This document shows, in pieces, positions 1 through 10,920 of a stretch of DNA of 64,000 nucleotides (position 1 is the first letter of the stretch; each line of letters begins with the position of its first letter). Under the pieces are notes generated by a model, which made no database searches, was not told where the DNA came from, and saw only the letters and a program-made list of their open reading frames with translations. Position numbers and translations under genes: made by a program. This stretch comes from Dipteris shenzhenensis (taxonomy: Eukaryota > Polypodiophyta > Polypodiopsida > Gleicheniales). The stretch lies in assembly GCA_047967505.1 (NCBI GenBank), contig CM106539.1; one strand, given 5' to 3'.

Positions 1-1
1 G

Positions 2-772
2 CCTAAGTTTGCTGAGTGGACTGACAAGAAATCTGCAGCAGCACCATTTCCTCGCTTTCCTACTGTCTCAGGTAGTAAGATGCCGTATGCCAAGCCTTAC
101 AGGTATCCTGATGCCAAGCTTGGAGGCAAGCCTACTACTGGAAATGAGCAGCCTGAGATAAAACAGCATACACGGGCAATAATGGACAGCAGAAAGAAGG
201 CCAACTTATGTTTTAAATGTGGCAAGAAATGGACTCCTGAGCACAGGAATGTGTGCAAGATGCGCAACAGTGGTACTGCCAAGCTCAGCATGATCATTGA
301 CCTCCCAGATGACGAGGAATTGTTTGATGCCCGAGGTTCTTTGGATACGTCTCAGGATGAGATGGCAAAAACACATGATGCAGATGAGGCTCCTGACACT
401 GGAGCCATGAAGGGCACTGACTTTCCTTTTGATCCTGGTGGTGCTACTGCGCATGACACCCATGCTTCGCATTCGTATGAGATTCTGCCCACTGGTGGCA
501 TGAGAGGCCATAGGCCCACACCCTTTTCTGTGGAGCATCACGATGCGATGCCTTTTTATGCACATGAAGATGCAGGTGGTAATGCTCCTGTGAACGAGGA
601 GGAGGTTTATTGGGATGCCCAGCCAACACTTTATACTATTTCCATGCATGCCCCGATGGGTGCCAAAAGTGCTGATATTATTAGATTAACAGGGATGATT
701 AATGGCAGGATTGTGCATGTGTTGCTAGGCAGCGGTAGCACCCACAGTTTTGTTAATTGCAAGACCTTATAG
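2..772 (+). pseudogene. chromovirus Gag C-terminus and protease start (partial)
   Basis: This frame is open from the left edge of the window, so the true start is upstream. It contains a Gag zinc knuckle near 209-256 (CFKCGKKWTPEH followed by a Cys), the variant common in plant gypsy Gag. An acidic linker follows. The frame then enters the retroviral-type aspartic protease, whose active-site motif normally reads D-S-G. Here it reads LLGSGSTHSFVN, so the catalytic Asp is replaced by Gly, an inactivating change. A TAG stop at 770-772 ends the frame. Translation resumes in the same frame directly after it, so this is one polyprotein broken by a point mutation rather than a natural gene end. Confidence 0.85.
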
Positions 773-1733
773 AGGGTGGGACTGATTGTTACTGAGATAG
801 ACCATGGGCTGAGAGTAGAAGTGGCCAATGGACAGCATATGATCAGTAGATCTTGTTGCCAAGATGCAAGGACTGAGTTCTCTGATGACTATACATTTGC
901 AGGTGATCTCTTGGCACTTAACATGGGCCCAATAGATGTTGTCCTGGGCTGTGATTGGTTGCAATCACTGGGCAGAATCAGCATGGATTTCAATGCCTTA
1001 ACACTCAGCTTTGTCCACAGGGATGGATCAGTTACATGGCATGGTATTGGAGCTCCTAAATTGCAGGTCATTTCAGCAAGGCAGTTGGCCAGAGAGCTCA
1101 AGATGGGCAGCAGCATATATGCATTAAATGTGTCAGTAACTAAGGATGGTGGCACTTCCCGTGTTGATGATTGTGATATGCAGAGATTGCTCTCAGAATT
1201 TGCAGATGTGTTTGCTGATTTGCCATCACAGTTGCCTCCGAGAAGAGATGTAGATCATGCCATAGTCCTAGAACTTGGTAATAAGCCAATCAATAAGGCC
1301 CCATACCGACTCTCTAAGGTAGAACAAGAGGAAGTGGCAACTCAAGTGAGGGACTTACTTTAGAAGAGTTTCATCACTCATAGCACTCCTCCTTTTGCAT
1401 CCCATGTGCTCCTGGTAAAGGACGGTTCTTACCGTATGTGCATTGACTACAGAGACTTGAATAAGGTCACCATCAAGAACAGTTTTCCAATCCCCATGAT
1501 AGATGACCTGTTGGATGAACTCAAGGGTGCTCAGTTTTTTACTAAAATTGATTTGAGGTCCGGCTATCATCAGATTAGAATGAAAGCTGGGGATGAGCAC
1601 AGGAAAGCCTTTCGCACAGAGAGGGGACTGTATGAGTTTAAGGTGATGTCTTTTGGATTGACTAATGCACCAGCTACCTTCCAGGCACTTATGAACAAGA
1701 TTTTGCAGCCTCTCCTTTTCAAATATGTGCTGG
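773..1733 (+). pseudogene. chromovirus Pol part 1: protease end and N-terminal RT
   Basis: This continues the same frame as the upstream Gag segment. It holds the end of the protease (DVVLGCDWLQSLG), a linker, and the N-terminal reverse transcriptase. Clear RT blocks are [20 protein letters not shown], the catalytic-Asp block [15 protein letters not shown] and [17 protein letters not shown] single TAG at 1361-1363 interrupts it just before the RT domain. The frame stops making sense at 1733, where the LINE starts, and the next RT residues are found again at 7994. Joining the two halves mentally gives a continuous RT, which is why I treat them as one gene split by insertion. Non-functional. 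Confidence 0.9.
1721..1733 (+). repeat. left target-site duplication of the plus-strand LINE
   Basis: AAATATGTGCTGG, immediately before the LINE. The matching copy AAATATGTGCTAG flanks the other end at 7988-8000, with 12 of 13 bases identical. Removing the LINE and one copy restores the chromovirus RT frame. Confidence 0.9.
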
Positions 1734-1759
1734 TCCTTCTCCTATGTTGGGTTTTATCT

Positions 1760-2395
1760 TCACAAAGCTGCTGGTCCTCCCCGACCTTGCTGCTGCTCCC
1801 CCTTCTCCTCAGCCGTACGTCTTCTCTCCCTCTCCCCTCTGCGCTCGTCTCCCTCCTATAGCTCCTCTCAGCCCTCCGCCCTCTCCTCTCAGCCTCTCCG
1901 CTCTCTCTCTCTCTCTACCCCGCTCCTTCTACTCCGCTCCCTCTACCTTGCTGCTACCCTCCTGTCGTACAGCTATACGGCCTCCTGCCCTACTCCCTCT
2001 ACCTGCCTGTCCTCTCTTCTCTGCCCTAGCCTCTACGTGCCACCCTCTCCGTCCTACCCTCTCCTCCCTAGCCCCTTCTTCCTCTTCGCCTACCCTTTCC
2101 TCCCCCTTCCCTAGCCTCCCCAGAGGACGGTAATACATTCTTCTTCTTCTTCTTCTTCTTCTTCTCCTCCTAGTCTCCTTGTACACTCTCCCTACCCTCT
2201 CCTCCCCCTTCCCTCCTTACATCCTCTCCTCTCCCTACCTGCTGCCCCCTCCTTCCCTTGCCCTCACTCTCTCCCTCTCGCTGCCCCCTTCTCCCTCTCC
2301 CACTCCCTCTCCCTCTCCCCCCCTGCTGCCCCTTCTCGCCTTCACCCTCTCTCTCTCCCTCCCTGCTATCCTCTTCTTTGCTCGCCATTCCTAGC
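1760..2395 (+). repeat. pyrimidine-rich leader of the LINE
   Basis: About 0.6 kb of nearly pure C/T on the plus strand, including a TTC run around 2139-2166. Long open frames across it (Ser/Pro/Leu-rich) come from base composition only and are not genes. The minus-strand LINE has the same kind of leader, so this belongs to the family's 5' UTR. Confidence 0.8.
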
Positions 2396-2457
2396 AGCAT
2401 TGTTGGTCGGACGGAGCTTTTTTTGTGTTCGAGTCGGCCTTCACACCTTGATTGACG

Positions 2458-3690
2458 ATGGCCCAGCCTTCAGCCAATCCTCGCATGCTTCCACCGGCCG
2501 CGAAAACTATCATTTTCTCAAAAGACGAGTTGCAGCAGCTCAAAAAAGATACTGAGCAAGAAAGCTTTGCTCCAGGTTACATGCCAGGGATTGGATGCTC
2601 GCCACTCTATCTAGAGACCTTGCAGGGCACCTCACAGATGATCGACTGCTTGGGCTTCTAGGTTGTTTTTGACTCCTCGGAGGTAGTGCATACAGTGCTG
2701 CAGGCTAGCCTGTTAGCATTGGGCTCCAAGAGGATTTTTTTGACCCCTTTCTTTGGGGTTCGATCCTGTGTAGGATTTGCAGGACCCTTGGGCACTTTGC
2801 CAAAGATTGCCTAAGGAAAAAGAAAAGACCAAAAAGATCCATAGGTGCGCCTCATAGCTTCACCCGATCGGGACCTTCATCACGACCAGTTCCTATGGCC
2901 TCACGCACTGCTAGACCTTCGGCTTCACAGCCAGGACCATCAACCTCTCGTCGTGGTACTTCTATAGTGCGGATAGAACAATCAGTACGTCTTGCTTCGG
3001 TCGTCCTGTTGGGTGCTTGTTAGAGTTGGGGAGCCACTACCTCAGGCTACCATTGATGCGGTCCCGGACCCGTCTCTTTAGGCAGGAGACATTCCTCACT
3101 TGGTTCCATGTGCATATGAGATTGCTCTTGCCCCTGATCATGTACGGGAGCGCTCACCTAAGGAGAACCTTGCTCCAGAGACCCATGCCTTACTTGATAA
3201 CAATGCCAAAGTCGTGACTGAGGTCATGAACATTCATGCAAAGGTCATGCAGCGACAACCCCCTTTTTCTCTTACACGTTTGTCTTCACCTGACAGAGGT
3301 TAGGGGGTTATTGGTTCCACTTCGCTTTCTGCAGGGCTCCTTCGCACTCTTGCGCTAGAGGTACTTCGCAGGAATTCATTTTCAGTTCTGGCAAACTTGG
3401 CTGAGTTTGAGTCAGAGGAGGAGTTTGTACCCTCTACGCTCGAGGAGCACATCTTTCATAAATCTATGGACAGAGTTTCCTCCTCAGCAGGTGTGGGTAT
3501 ACTTTCCCCAGTTGACTTTCCTTCTCTTGATAGGAGGAACTTTTCGTAGGAGAGGGATTTCTCCACAACCAGGTCGGGTAGGATATTCCATCCAGCTTCT
3601 TGCTCTCGCAGATGAGGATTCTCAATTGAAACGTTCAGAGCCTCGGGGGTGTATTTCATCACCGCCACAGGCAGCTGATTTGTAACCAGC
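2458..3690 (+). pseudogene. LINE ORF1 remnant with CCHC zinc knuckle
   Basis: ORF1 of plant L1 elements makes a nucleic-acid-binding protein that coats the LINE RNA. The first good ATG is at 2458 (MAQPSANPRM), just after the C/T-rich leader. The frame breaks at 2659-2661. A zinc knuckle, CRICRTLGHFAKDC, is readable at 2769-2810 and is followed by a basic, Ser/Pro-rich stretch. Only about 100 codons separate the ATG from the knuckle, against about 200 in the minus-strand LINE of this window. The RNA-binding DUF4283-like part therefore seems shortened or too decayed to see. The 3' part (2820-3690) is scattered over frames. The end coordinate is approximate. Confidence 0.65.
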
Positions 3691-3712
3691 TTCATCCAGG
3701 TGTTACTAGGGG

Positions 3713-6700
3713 TCCCATGGACATTTTGATGATTCAGGAACACAAATTGGATGTCAGGGGGATTGTGCCAAGTCGGGTAAGCTTCTTTCAGGCCATACTT
3801 TTTGGTCGCCCACCTTGGGCACCAGGGGAGGTACTTGCATCTTTGTTTCGTCTTCTATACTCCCCTTAGTGATTGGACATGGGATCATAGTCCCTTCCAG
3901 AGCTCAGTGGATTTTACTTTTGATTGGTGGGCATAAGGTTGGTCTTTAAACCTATATGCATCCAATTCTAGAGGAGATCGTGTCCTTTTGTGGAAGGAAT
4001 TGCTCTCTTGGTCACATATTGCAGATGCTTGGATTATAGGGAGCAATTTCAACATGGTTGAAATGCCCTCAAACAAAAGGGGTGGTAGAAAAGGTGGAAT
4101 TCACTCCGTAGAGACAGCAGCATGGGATGCCTTCCTTTTTCAGTACAGTGGCAGGGATGCTTGGCACAATGATGCTTTTCACATTTAGCCACATTCTCTC
4201 ATGTTTTCTTGGTTGAACAGGAGGTTGCAGATCCCTATACATGCACGGATTGATAGATTTTATGTGGATGATTGGGCTCTTGACAGAGGTGGTACTTTTC
4301 GCATTGCAGGTGGGGTGTCCACTTCAGATATTTTCCAGTGGTTTTGATGGTCTCAGATCCCCATGTGAGGCGCCACTCTGCCAGTGTTAGGATTCCAGAT
4401 TCTTTTTATACAGAGGAGGGCATTGCAGAGACAGTGTTGAGGACTTGGGTATCTCATTTGCAGGATGGGCAACTTTCTTCTTCAGACTTAGCTGCAGCCC
4501 TCTCTGATATTAGTGATTTTAATCTTTCAGTTGCTCATATCAAGAGGGGTGATATCCTCAGGAGTGAGATAGGTATTCGCGAGCAGTTGGCTGCCCTCCC
4601 GAGGGAGGAGCAGAAGAGGCCTACAGATGCTTGGATTCAGGAGCGCCTTGCTGCAATAAGGGCTCAGATCAAAGAGCAGAGTATGCCTTTCATGCCAGAG
4701 AGTCATTTTGGACTCAGATGAGAGGTAGGGTCAACAAGCAGTTCTTCTCTACTCTTGGCCTGAGACATAGTAGGGAGAGCGTCTCACAGGTTGTTGAGTC
4801 AGACGGAGTTCTTCAGACACATCCAAATGCCGTCTTGCAGGTTGCCACCGATTTCTATGCCTCCCTTCTTACAGCAAATCCTGACACTCAGGCCACAAAT
4901 GATGCTAGAGTGGTTATTTGGCGGCTCTTACTGGGGTTGGTGATGATTGTTTCACTTGATGCACCCTTCACCAAGGTAGAGTTCATGACTGCTCTCTCTG
5001 CCGTCACAAGGGCAAGTGTCCTGGTTCAAATGGAATTGTCCCCTTATTTTTTATTACTTTTTGGGATCAAATTGGGGATCACATTACCTCAGCCCTGCAG
5101 GGTGTATGGGACTTGGGTGAGATGCCAGACTCACTTACAAAGGGCCTCATTCATTTGATTCTGAAAGGGGGTTGCAAGAATTTAGTGTCTCAATACAAAT
5201 GGATTACCTTGCTGAGTACCTTGTATAAAATCTTAGCTAAAGCTATTAGCCTTCGTCTGCAGCCCTTTCTACTAGATCTTATTCATGATACGCAGACAGG
5301 TTTTGTGCATGGCAGGAGCATCTTTGATAATATCTTCTCATTTTGGGAGGCCTTAGATTGGGCCATGCATAATGGCCACAGGCTGGCCATTCTACTCTTG
5401 GATTTTGAGAAAGCTTATGACAGGGTAGATTGGGGCTTTGTGGAGGGCACAATTACACGTTTTGGCTTCTCAGATACATGGATCAAAGGGATGTCAGCCC
5501 TCTACAGATCAGCCCACAGCCAGGTTCTTATTGGTGGAGTGAGAGGGGACAGATTCAGATTACCAGATCAGTCCATCAAGGATGCCTCTTAGCCTCCTAT
5601 TTATTCCTTTTTGTGAATGAGGCTATGAACTATTACATTAGAGCTCACGCTGGGATTGTAGGGCTCAGGCTTCCTCTGAGGCAGAAGGATGAGCTCTTAA
5701 ACAGTGAGTTGGCAGATGATACGGCTGTTTTTTTGGATGCCACTCCACAGACATTGAATTCATTCAGGACAGCATTGGATTTGTTTTGCATTGCGGCAAG
5801 TACACACATAAATTGGAACAAATTCAATGGTTTTTGGATCATTGATGAGGACACTTCACTCTAGGGGATTGACATAGGGTTCACTTGGATTCAAAGGGGA
5901 GTATCTGTCAGGTATTTGGGATGCCAGGTTAGGGTGGGCATCTCTCCGACACAGCAGTTCGCTCCCGTGTTGGAGAGTATCAAGAGGAAACTCATCTTTT
6001 GGAGTTCAGCTAGACTTGACCTTGCATCTAGAGTTGTAGTTGTGAACCAGGTCTTATTGGCCACTGCCTGGTTTGTCTGCTCATGTTGGTGCAGATCTAG
6101 AGGTTGTATTGCTCAGCTAATGAGACCTACCAGGAACTTCCCATGGAGTGGTTTAGATGGCACCTCAGATGTTGTAGCTAGGGTGGCTTGGGAGACCCTC
6201 ATTCTCCCCACAAGAGAAGGTCTCAATATTATTAATCCGAACTTGCCGTGTATGGCCTTACTCTGCAAGTTCGTAGTACGTGGATTGATGCCTGGACAAG
6301 AACCTTGGAAGGAATTTTTCTCACGCAGCATTTAGTCTTATGCCCCTTCTCATGGGGGAGATTGGTTCGACAGCAGCAGATGGATGTTTACTTCAGCCCA
6401 TCTCAAATCTCCCACTTCTCCTCTCATTATTGCTATTTTGAAAGCTTGGGGCTGCTTTGAAAACAAACTTTGCAGAGTTCCACCCAACTCTCATGAAGAA
6501 ATTCACAAACAGCCAATCATGTGGAATAACTTGATTTTGGATGATCATGGCAAGCCACTTGGAGTGTCACATTATATGCAGTGGTCTAGATGGGAGATGG
6601 GACTTGCCTCTACGGTAGGCGCTTGGCAAGGCTTTATGAGATTTCCAAAGGATCAGAGACTTTTAGCAGTTGGCCACCTCAAAGGAAGTGCACTCAGGAT

Positions 6701-7885
6701 ACAACAGATACAGGTAGCCATTTCACCAGAGTGGATTGACACAGATGGCATGCTGTTACAGAGTCCACTTGGTTTGGGGAGCATTCTTAGGGACAGGCAT
6801 TCCGTTACAGATCATTGCATTGCAGGATGCACATGAGGATAACCTTGTCTTTGATGTTTAGTCCGGAGGCAGACTTATAAAATCTTCTGATGATATTCTT
6901 TTGGAGGTTGCTTTTCAGCGTGTCAGGATTGCAGGATTTATGGAGTGGGGCAAGGACTCGTAGTGGTATCTTGATCGTGATCCTATTCTCCTTGCGCTGG
7001 GGTCTTGGAGACCTTGGCTGTATGGCGGTTCCCCTATTAGGTTCTTGCAGTGGGACTCAGGGGAGTGGGAATGGATTGATGAGGGGCACCGAGAGAAGAG
7101 CTTCCCCTTCTATCGCTACACAGTTAGAAATGCTCGGAGATTTCAGCTCAGCAGTAGAGGTTGGAGACCCTCCAGAGCGCCATATTGGGATAGTTTTCAG
7201 ATTTTTGCACTTGTGCGGAAGAACTTTTGGCATAGGCTCTGGAAATCCCTCAGGAATAGAAAGATTACTCTTTTCTTTTGGCTTTCTATTCATGGAGGGA
7301 TTGCAGTAAACCTATGAGATGGTTGTCATATGGCAGTTGAGTCAGTACATCATTGCCTTTGGGAGTGCAGACAGGCGAGGACGATCTGAAAAGGTGTTGC
7401 TAGGATTTTCAGCACCTTTCTATATGACTTGGGGTTCAATGGCTTGGTTATCTCTTACTGGCCCATAGGTGTTCTTCGAGGGACATGATCCAGATCCATC
7501 TTTCATTGTACGACCACACTCAGTGGAGTCATGTTTCTTCCAGGATGTTCCCTTCACTCCTTTCAGAGCTGCTCATGCCTCAGTAGAGACGTCTTGGGAG
7601 ATTTTGGCTAGCATTGCAGCTTGGCATATTTGGAGAGCTAGATGTACAGAGGCGATGGAGAGTATCCAAGTTCACCCTTCCCAGACTATGGCCAGTATTT
7701 AGACTGACACAGTACACACTCTAATGGCCATTTGGGCAAGCATGCAGGAATCCTCCAGAGCAGCCACAGCCAGGAGAGTTACTTTTCTTAGAGTTTGGAG
7801 AGGATCTCCCTTCTTCTCTGAGTCTCCTTCAGGGTTGAGATGGCATTTTCAGCCTCCGTCTTGGATCTTTATTAGCTCATTTTGA
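3713..7885 (+). pseudogene. LINE ORF2: endonuclease and reverse transcriptase, degenerate
   Basis: ORF2 nicks the target DNA and copies the LINE RNA into it. Endonuclease blocks are visible: MDILMIQEHKL near 3718 (catalytic Glu) and a GSNFNMVEM block near 4041 that corresponds to the usual G-D-F-N, with the Asp changed to Ser. RT blocks follow: TKGLIHLILKGG (5134), TGFVHGRSIFDNI (5297), LLDFEKAYDRVDW (5398) and LADDTAVF (5709), so the two active-site Asp residues of the RT are still present. The zf-RVT-like tail shows FWHRLWKSLRNRK (about 7225) and AAWHIWRARC (about 7613). The final stop is about 7885. Several stops and frameshifts make it non-functional. Confidence 0.85.
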
Positions 7886-7977
7886 GCTGTTTTTTTCCTC
7901 ATGCATTGCATGATGTACTCCCGCATTTGAGCTTGCTCTCGTGGTTTTCTTTCATACTTAATGAAGTAATTTTCTTG

Positions 7978-7987
7978 AAAAAAAAAT
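7978..7987 (+). other. LINE poly(A) tail
   Basis: Nine A residues followed by T, directly before the right target duplication. This marks the 3' end of the plus-strand LINE and its orientation. Confidence 0.85.
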
Positions 7988-8000
7988 AAATATGTGCTAG
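7988..8000 (+). repeat. right target-site duplication of the plus-strand LINE
   Basis: AAATATGTGCTAG, matching 1721-1733 apart from one base. Confidence 0.9.
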
Positions 8001-8910
8001 TATTTTTTTATGACATCCTCATTTATAGCAAGGATAAGCAAGAGCACATCAGACATGTCAAGCAAGTGCTGGACTTTTTGAGGTTGCATCAGCTTTATGC
8101 TAAAGCCAACAAATGCACTTTTATGGCACAAGAGGTTGAGTATCTTGGACACATTGTGAGCAAGGATGGCATTCGAGTGGATCCTGCAAAGGTGAAATGC
8201 ATTGAGGATTGGTCGCAGCCACGCAACCCTACTCAATTGAGGGGATTTCTAGGTCTTGCTTCCTTCTACAGGCGCTTTATTCGCAAGTTTGCCAAGAGGG
8301 CAGCCCCTCTGACAGACCTTTTGAACAAGGATGCACTTATGTGGTCTACAGATGCACAACACAGCTTTGAAGATCTGAAATTCGACCTCACTCATGCTCC
8401 TGTGTTGGTATGCCCTGATTTTTCACGTACTTTCATTGTGGAGGCAGATGCCAGTGGCAAAGGATTAGGGGTTGTGCTAAGGCAAGAACACGGGATAATT
8501 GCTTTTGAAAGCAAGAAATTGGATGCCAAGGAATTGGATTATCATGTGTATGATCAGGAGATGTTGGCTCGAAAGCATGGCACCACTACCTGTACGGTAG
8601 CAAAATCAAGGTTAAGACAAATCATAGGACACTCAGGTATTTCCTTACGCAGCCCAACTTGTCAATGAAGCAGAAGAGGTGGTTGGCTGAGGTTCAGTCT
8701 TATGATTTCGACATTGAGTACAGGAAAGGGAAAGAAAACGTGGTTGCAGATGCCTTATCCCGTATGTGGGCTTGCAGTTTGTCTGCCATTTCTACCATCT
8801 ACCAGGAGTGGATTCATGGTATTCAATTTAAGCTGTATAATGGGCTGTTGTGGTGCAAGGACAGAATTTATTTGGTGCCAGATTCAAAGTACCGACTGCT
8901 GGTCTTATAG
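7994..8910 (+). pseudogene. chromovirus Pol part 2: RT C-terminus and RNase H
   Basis: The RT resumes at its active-site strand. The expected Y/F-x-D-D motif reads FFYDILIYSKD, so the first catalytic Asp is Tyr. Further RT and thumb blocks are CTFMAQEVEYLGHIVS and LRGFLGLASFYRRFI. RNase H follows with FIVEADASGKGLGVVL (usual D-A-S), FESKKL and a frameshift around 8575-8650. It then resumes with KTNHRTLRYF, MKQKRWLAEVQSYDFDIEY and KGKENVVADALSRM. The frame ends at a TAG at 8908-8910, where translation continues into integrase. A degenerate part of a gypsy polyprotein, inactive. Confidence 0.9.
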
Positions 8911-9898
8911 GAAATGCACTCATCTCCTATGGCAGGACATGCGGGTATTACTAAGACATATGAAAAGGTCAAACAGAGCTTTATCTAGGATGGCTTGTGG
9001 CGGGATGTAGTTAAATTTGTCAGTGAATGTTTGCCTTGCTAGTAGAATAAAGTGGACAGCCGGTTACCCACAGGTCTCTTGCAGCCATTACCTATTCCAA
9101 AAGGAAAATGGACTAACATTGCTCTGGATTTCATCTCAAGGTTGCCTTCCACGGAGCGGGGATGGGATAGCATTTTTGTGGTGGTTGACAGAATGACAAA
9201 ACATGCCCATTTCATACCCACTAAGACCCGTTATTCAGCATCTCAGGTTGCTTGGCAGTTCATCGAGCATGTTTTTAAGCATCATGGCTTCCCTCGAGGG
9301 ATTGTCAACGACAAAGATGCAAAATTTATGGGTCACTTTTCGCAGAAGTTATTTGCAGCAGTGGGTACTTCTCTCACACCTAGCACTGCTTACCACCCTG
9401 AGACGGATGGACAGTTAGGTTGCTTGGAAGTTCATCGAGCATGTTTTTAAGCATCATGGCTTCCCTCAGGAGATTGTCAGCGACAGAGATGCAAAATTTA
9501 TGGGTCACTTTTGGCAGGAGTTATTTACAGCAGTGGGTACTTCTCTTACACCTAGCACTGCTTACCACCCTGAGACGGATGGACAGTCATAAAGGGTGAA
9601 CAAATGGCTATAGGAGTATTTGAGGCATTTCTGTCATGACACACAGAAGTCTAAGTGGTTGGCACTTGTTGAATTTTGTTACAACAGTACCAAGCACATC
9701 TCTATTGGCATGAGCCCGTTCGAGGTTATGTATGGATGCACAGTGAATATGCCATCTTTAGTTGTAGACATCGCTGTGAAAAATCAGCAAGCAAGAAATG
9801 ACTTGGAGAGTAGGGATGCCCTTCTGCAAATGGCTAAAAAGAATATGCAGGATGCCCAAGCCAAGCAGAAGAAGTATGCGGATGCACACAGGAGGTAA
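8911..9898 (+). pseudogene. chromovirus integrase: zinc-binding and catalytic core
   Basis: The integrase zinc-binding part shows MAGHAGITKTYEKVKQSF and CLPC. It is interrupted by TAG at 8986-8988, where a Trp is expected, and by TAG TAG at 9040-9045, where the family has Cys followed by Gln. The core begins around 9080 with PLPIPKGKWTNIALDFISRL (catalytic Asp). VVVDRMTKHAHFIPTKTR and the second catalytic block (NDKDAKF) follow. Then comes STAYHPETDGQ, which occurs twice because of the 172-bp duplication at 9245-9588. That duplication is not a multiple of three and so shifts the frame. The core ends near FEVMYGCTVNMPS (about 9720). Inactive. Confidence 0.88.
9245..9588 (+). repeat. 172-bp tandem duplication inside integrase
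   Basis: Bases 9245-9416 and 9417-9588 are direct repeats, each opening with AGGTTGCTTGG and ending with GATGGACAGT. The copies differ at several sites: NDKDAKF against SDRDAKF, and HFSQKLF against HFWQELF. They are therefore not a fresh slippage product. Copy 2 is closer to the usual integrase residues. Confidence 0.92.
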
Positions 9899-10330
9899 CT
9901 GTCTTTTGAAGAAGGGGATTATGTGCACTTACGCCTCCATAAGAACCGTTATGCCTCGTTGAAAGGTAACACATTGCAACACGAAGCTTGCTCACATGTA
10001 TTACGGTCCCTACAGGATCATTCGCAAGTTGGCGAGGTGGCGTATAAGTTGGAGCTACCCAGGACCTCTAGGATTCATAATGTTTTCCATGTGTCCTTGC
10101 TGAAGCCACATGTCGGACAGCATGTCCAAGTACTTCCTAAGCTACCACCTGTGGATGAGGAGGGCCACATACTCTATGTTCCGGAGCGCATCATGGGTTT
10201 CAGGGATCACGTACTCTGAAACAAAGCCTACACCAAGTATCTTATCAAGTAGCTTATCAAGTGGCAGGGACTTCCTGAGGATGAGAACTAATGGCATCCA
10301 GAGAGCATTGTCATCCAGAGAGCATTGTCC
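9899..10330 (+). pseudogene. chromovirus integrase C-terminus and chromodomain
   Basis: After a TAA at 9896-9898 the C-terminal integrase part reads LSFEEGDYVHLRL, AYKLELPRTSRIHNVFHVS and LLKPHVGQHV, the standard gypsy integrase ending. PPVDEEGHI and PERIMGFRDHVL follow, then, across a stop at 10217-10219, NKAYTKYLIK and IKWQGLPEDE and WHPES. The pattern of a short basic strand, YLIKW, a G-L-P turn and a Trp before P-E is that of an integrase chromodomain, which in this group directs insertion to particular chromatin. A short duplication, AGCTTATCAAGT type, around 10236-10260 disturbs it. Inactive. Confidence 0.78.
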
Positions 10331-10425
10331 AAGACAACCCCTATCTCCTACTGGGCTGATTATTGTTTGCTGTTTGCTGCACCTATTTAACAGCCCGCAT
10401 ATAAAATTTTGAGGGCAAAATTCAT

Positions 10426-10436
10426 TGGGGAGGGAT
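10426..10436 (+). promoter_or_regulatory. polypurine tract of the chromovirus
   Basis: TTGGGGAGGGA directly precedes a TG-starting sequence. This is the expected plus-strand primer next to a 3' LTR. Confidence 0.65.
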
Positions 10437-10439
10437 GGC

Positions 10440-10920
10440 TGTAATGAAGGTGGGCAATAGCAGGGAATTAGGTGGGAAAAAAGAAGGGAAGTTGGTGGTA
10501 AGATATGAGAAAGAAGGGGGACTATATAAGTCAGCCCCTAATGATTTGTATGGCACTTTTTGATGTGACATCTAATCCTATCCACTCTCCCTCCTCCTTC
10601 CTGCTACTTGCTGCCTACGCTCACACTCTCTCTCCTCCCTCTCTCTATCTCTCTATCCCCTCATCCTTCTCTCTCTTCCTCTCTCCTTCCCCTTCTCCTC
10701 TCTTCTCCTCCCTTCCTTCTGCTATTCTCTCCCCATCTCCAAATCTCCCCCTTCCCCCTTCTCTACAATAAAGTGGTAGGCTGCCTCTCAGAAAAGGATA
10801 ATTAGCATTACGAATTTCAACTATGGGATTTTGTATGCAAGATTTTAAGCGGCCATCCCATGATCGGGTTTGATCGTTTCTCTTCCAAGTTATCATATAA
10901 TCCAGGATCAAACCTTATCA
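10440..10920 (+). repeat. probable 3' LTR of the chromovirus
   Basis: It begins TGTAATGAAGG after the purine tract. It contains a TATA-like CTATATAAG near 10522, a pyrimidine-rich stretch (10580-10760) and an AATAAA at about 10766 that could serve as polyadenylation signal. The right end near 10920 (TTATCA) is tentative, since no partner LTR is in the window. Confidence 0.5.

Larger units (their letters stand above)
1734..7987 (+). mobile_element. plant L1-type LINE inserted in chromovirus RT
   Basis: A non-LTR retrotransposon of about 6.25 kb. It begins with a pyrimidine-rich leader, then a degenerate ORF1 with a CCHC knuckle (2769-2810). A degenerate ORF2 follows with an AP-type endonuclease (from about 3713), a reverse transcriptase (about 5000-5900) and a C-terminal region with the WHIW motif typical of the plant zf-RVT tail. 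A run of A at 7978-7986 ends it. A 13-bp target duplication (one mismatch) flanks it. Endonuclease, RT type and A tail assign it to the plant L1 group. It looks full or nearly full length, unlike most 5'-truncated LINEs, but every frame carries stops. Confidence 0.9.
1..10920 (+). mobile_element. Ty3/gypsy chromovirus, 5' end missing, split by a LINE
   Basis: A plus-strand LTR retrotransposon that runs in from the left edge. Reading order is gag zinc knuckle, aspartic protease, reverse transcriptase, RNase H, integrase, a chromodomain-like tail, a purine tract and the start of a 3' LTR. That order (RT before integrase) and the chromodomain place it in the chromovirus branch of Ty3/gypsy. Bases 1734-7987 are a later LINE insertion, so the element's own DNA is 1-1733 plus 7988 to about 10920. 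In-frame stops, frameshifts and a partial duplication in integrase make it inactive. The 5' LTR and primer binding site lie outside the window. The 3' LTR end is a guess because no second copy is present for alignment. Confidence 0.9.

Noticed and set aside
1725-2400. Long Ser/Pro/Leu and Arg/Glu/Gly frames on both strands
   Set aside because: They result from nearly pure C/T sequence in a LINE leader and have no protein-like composition.
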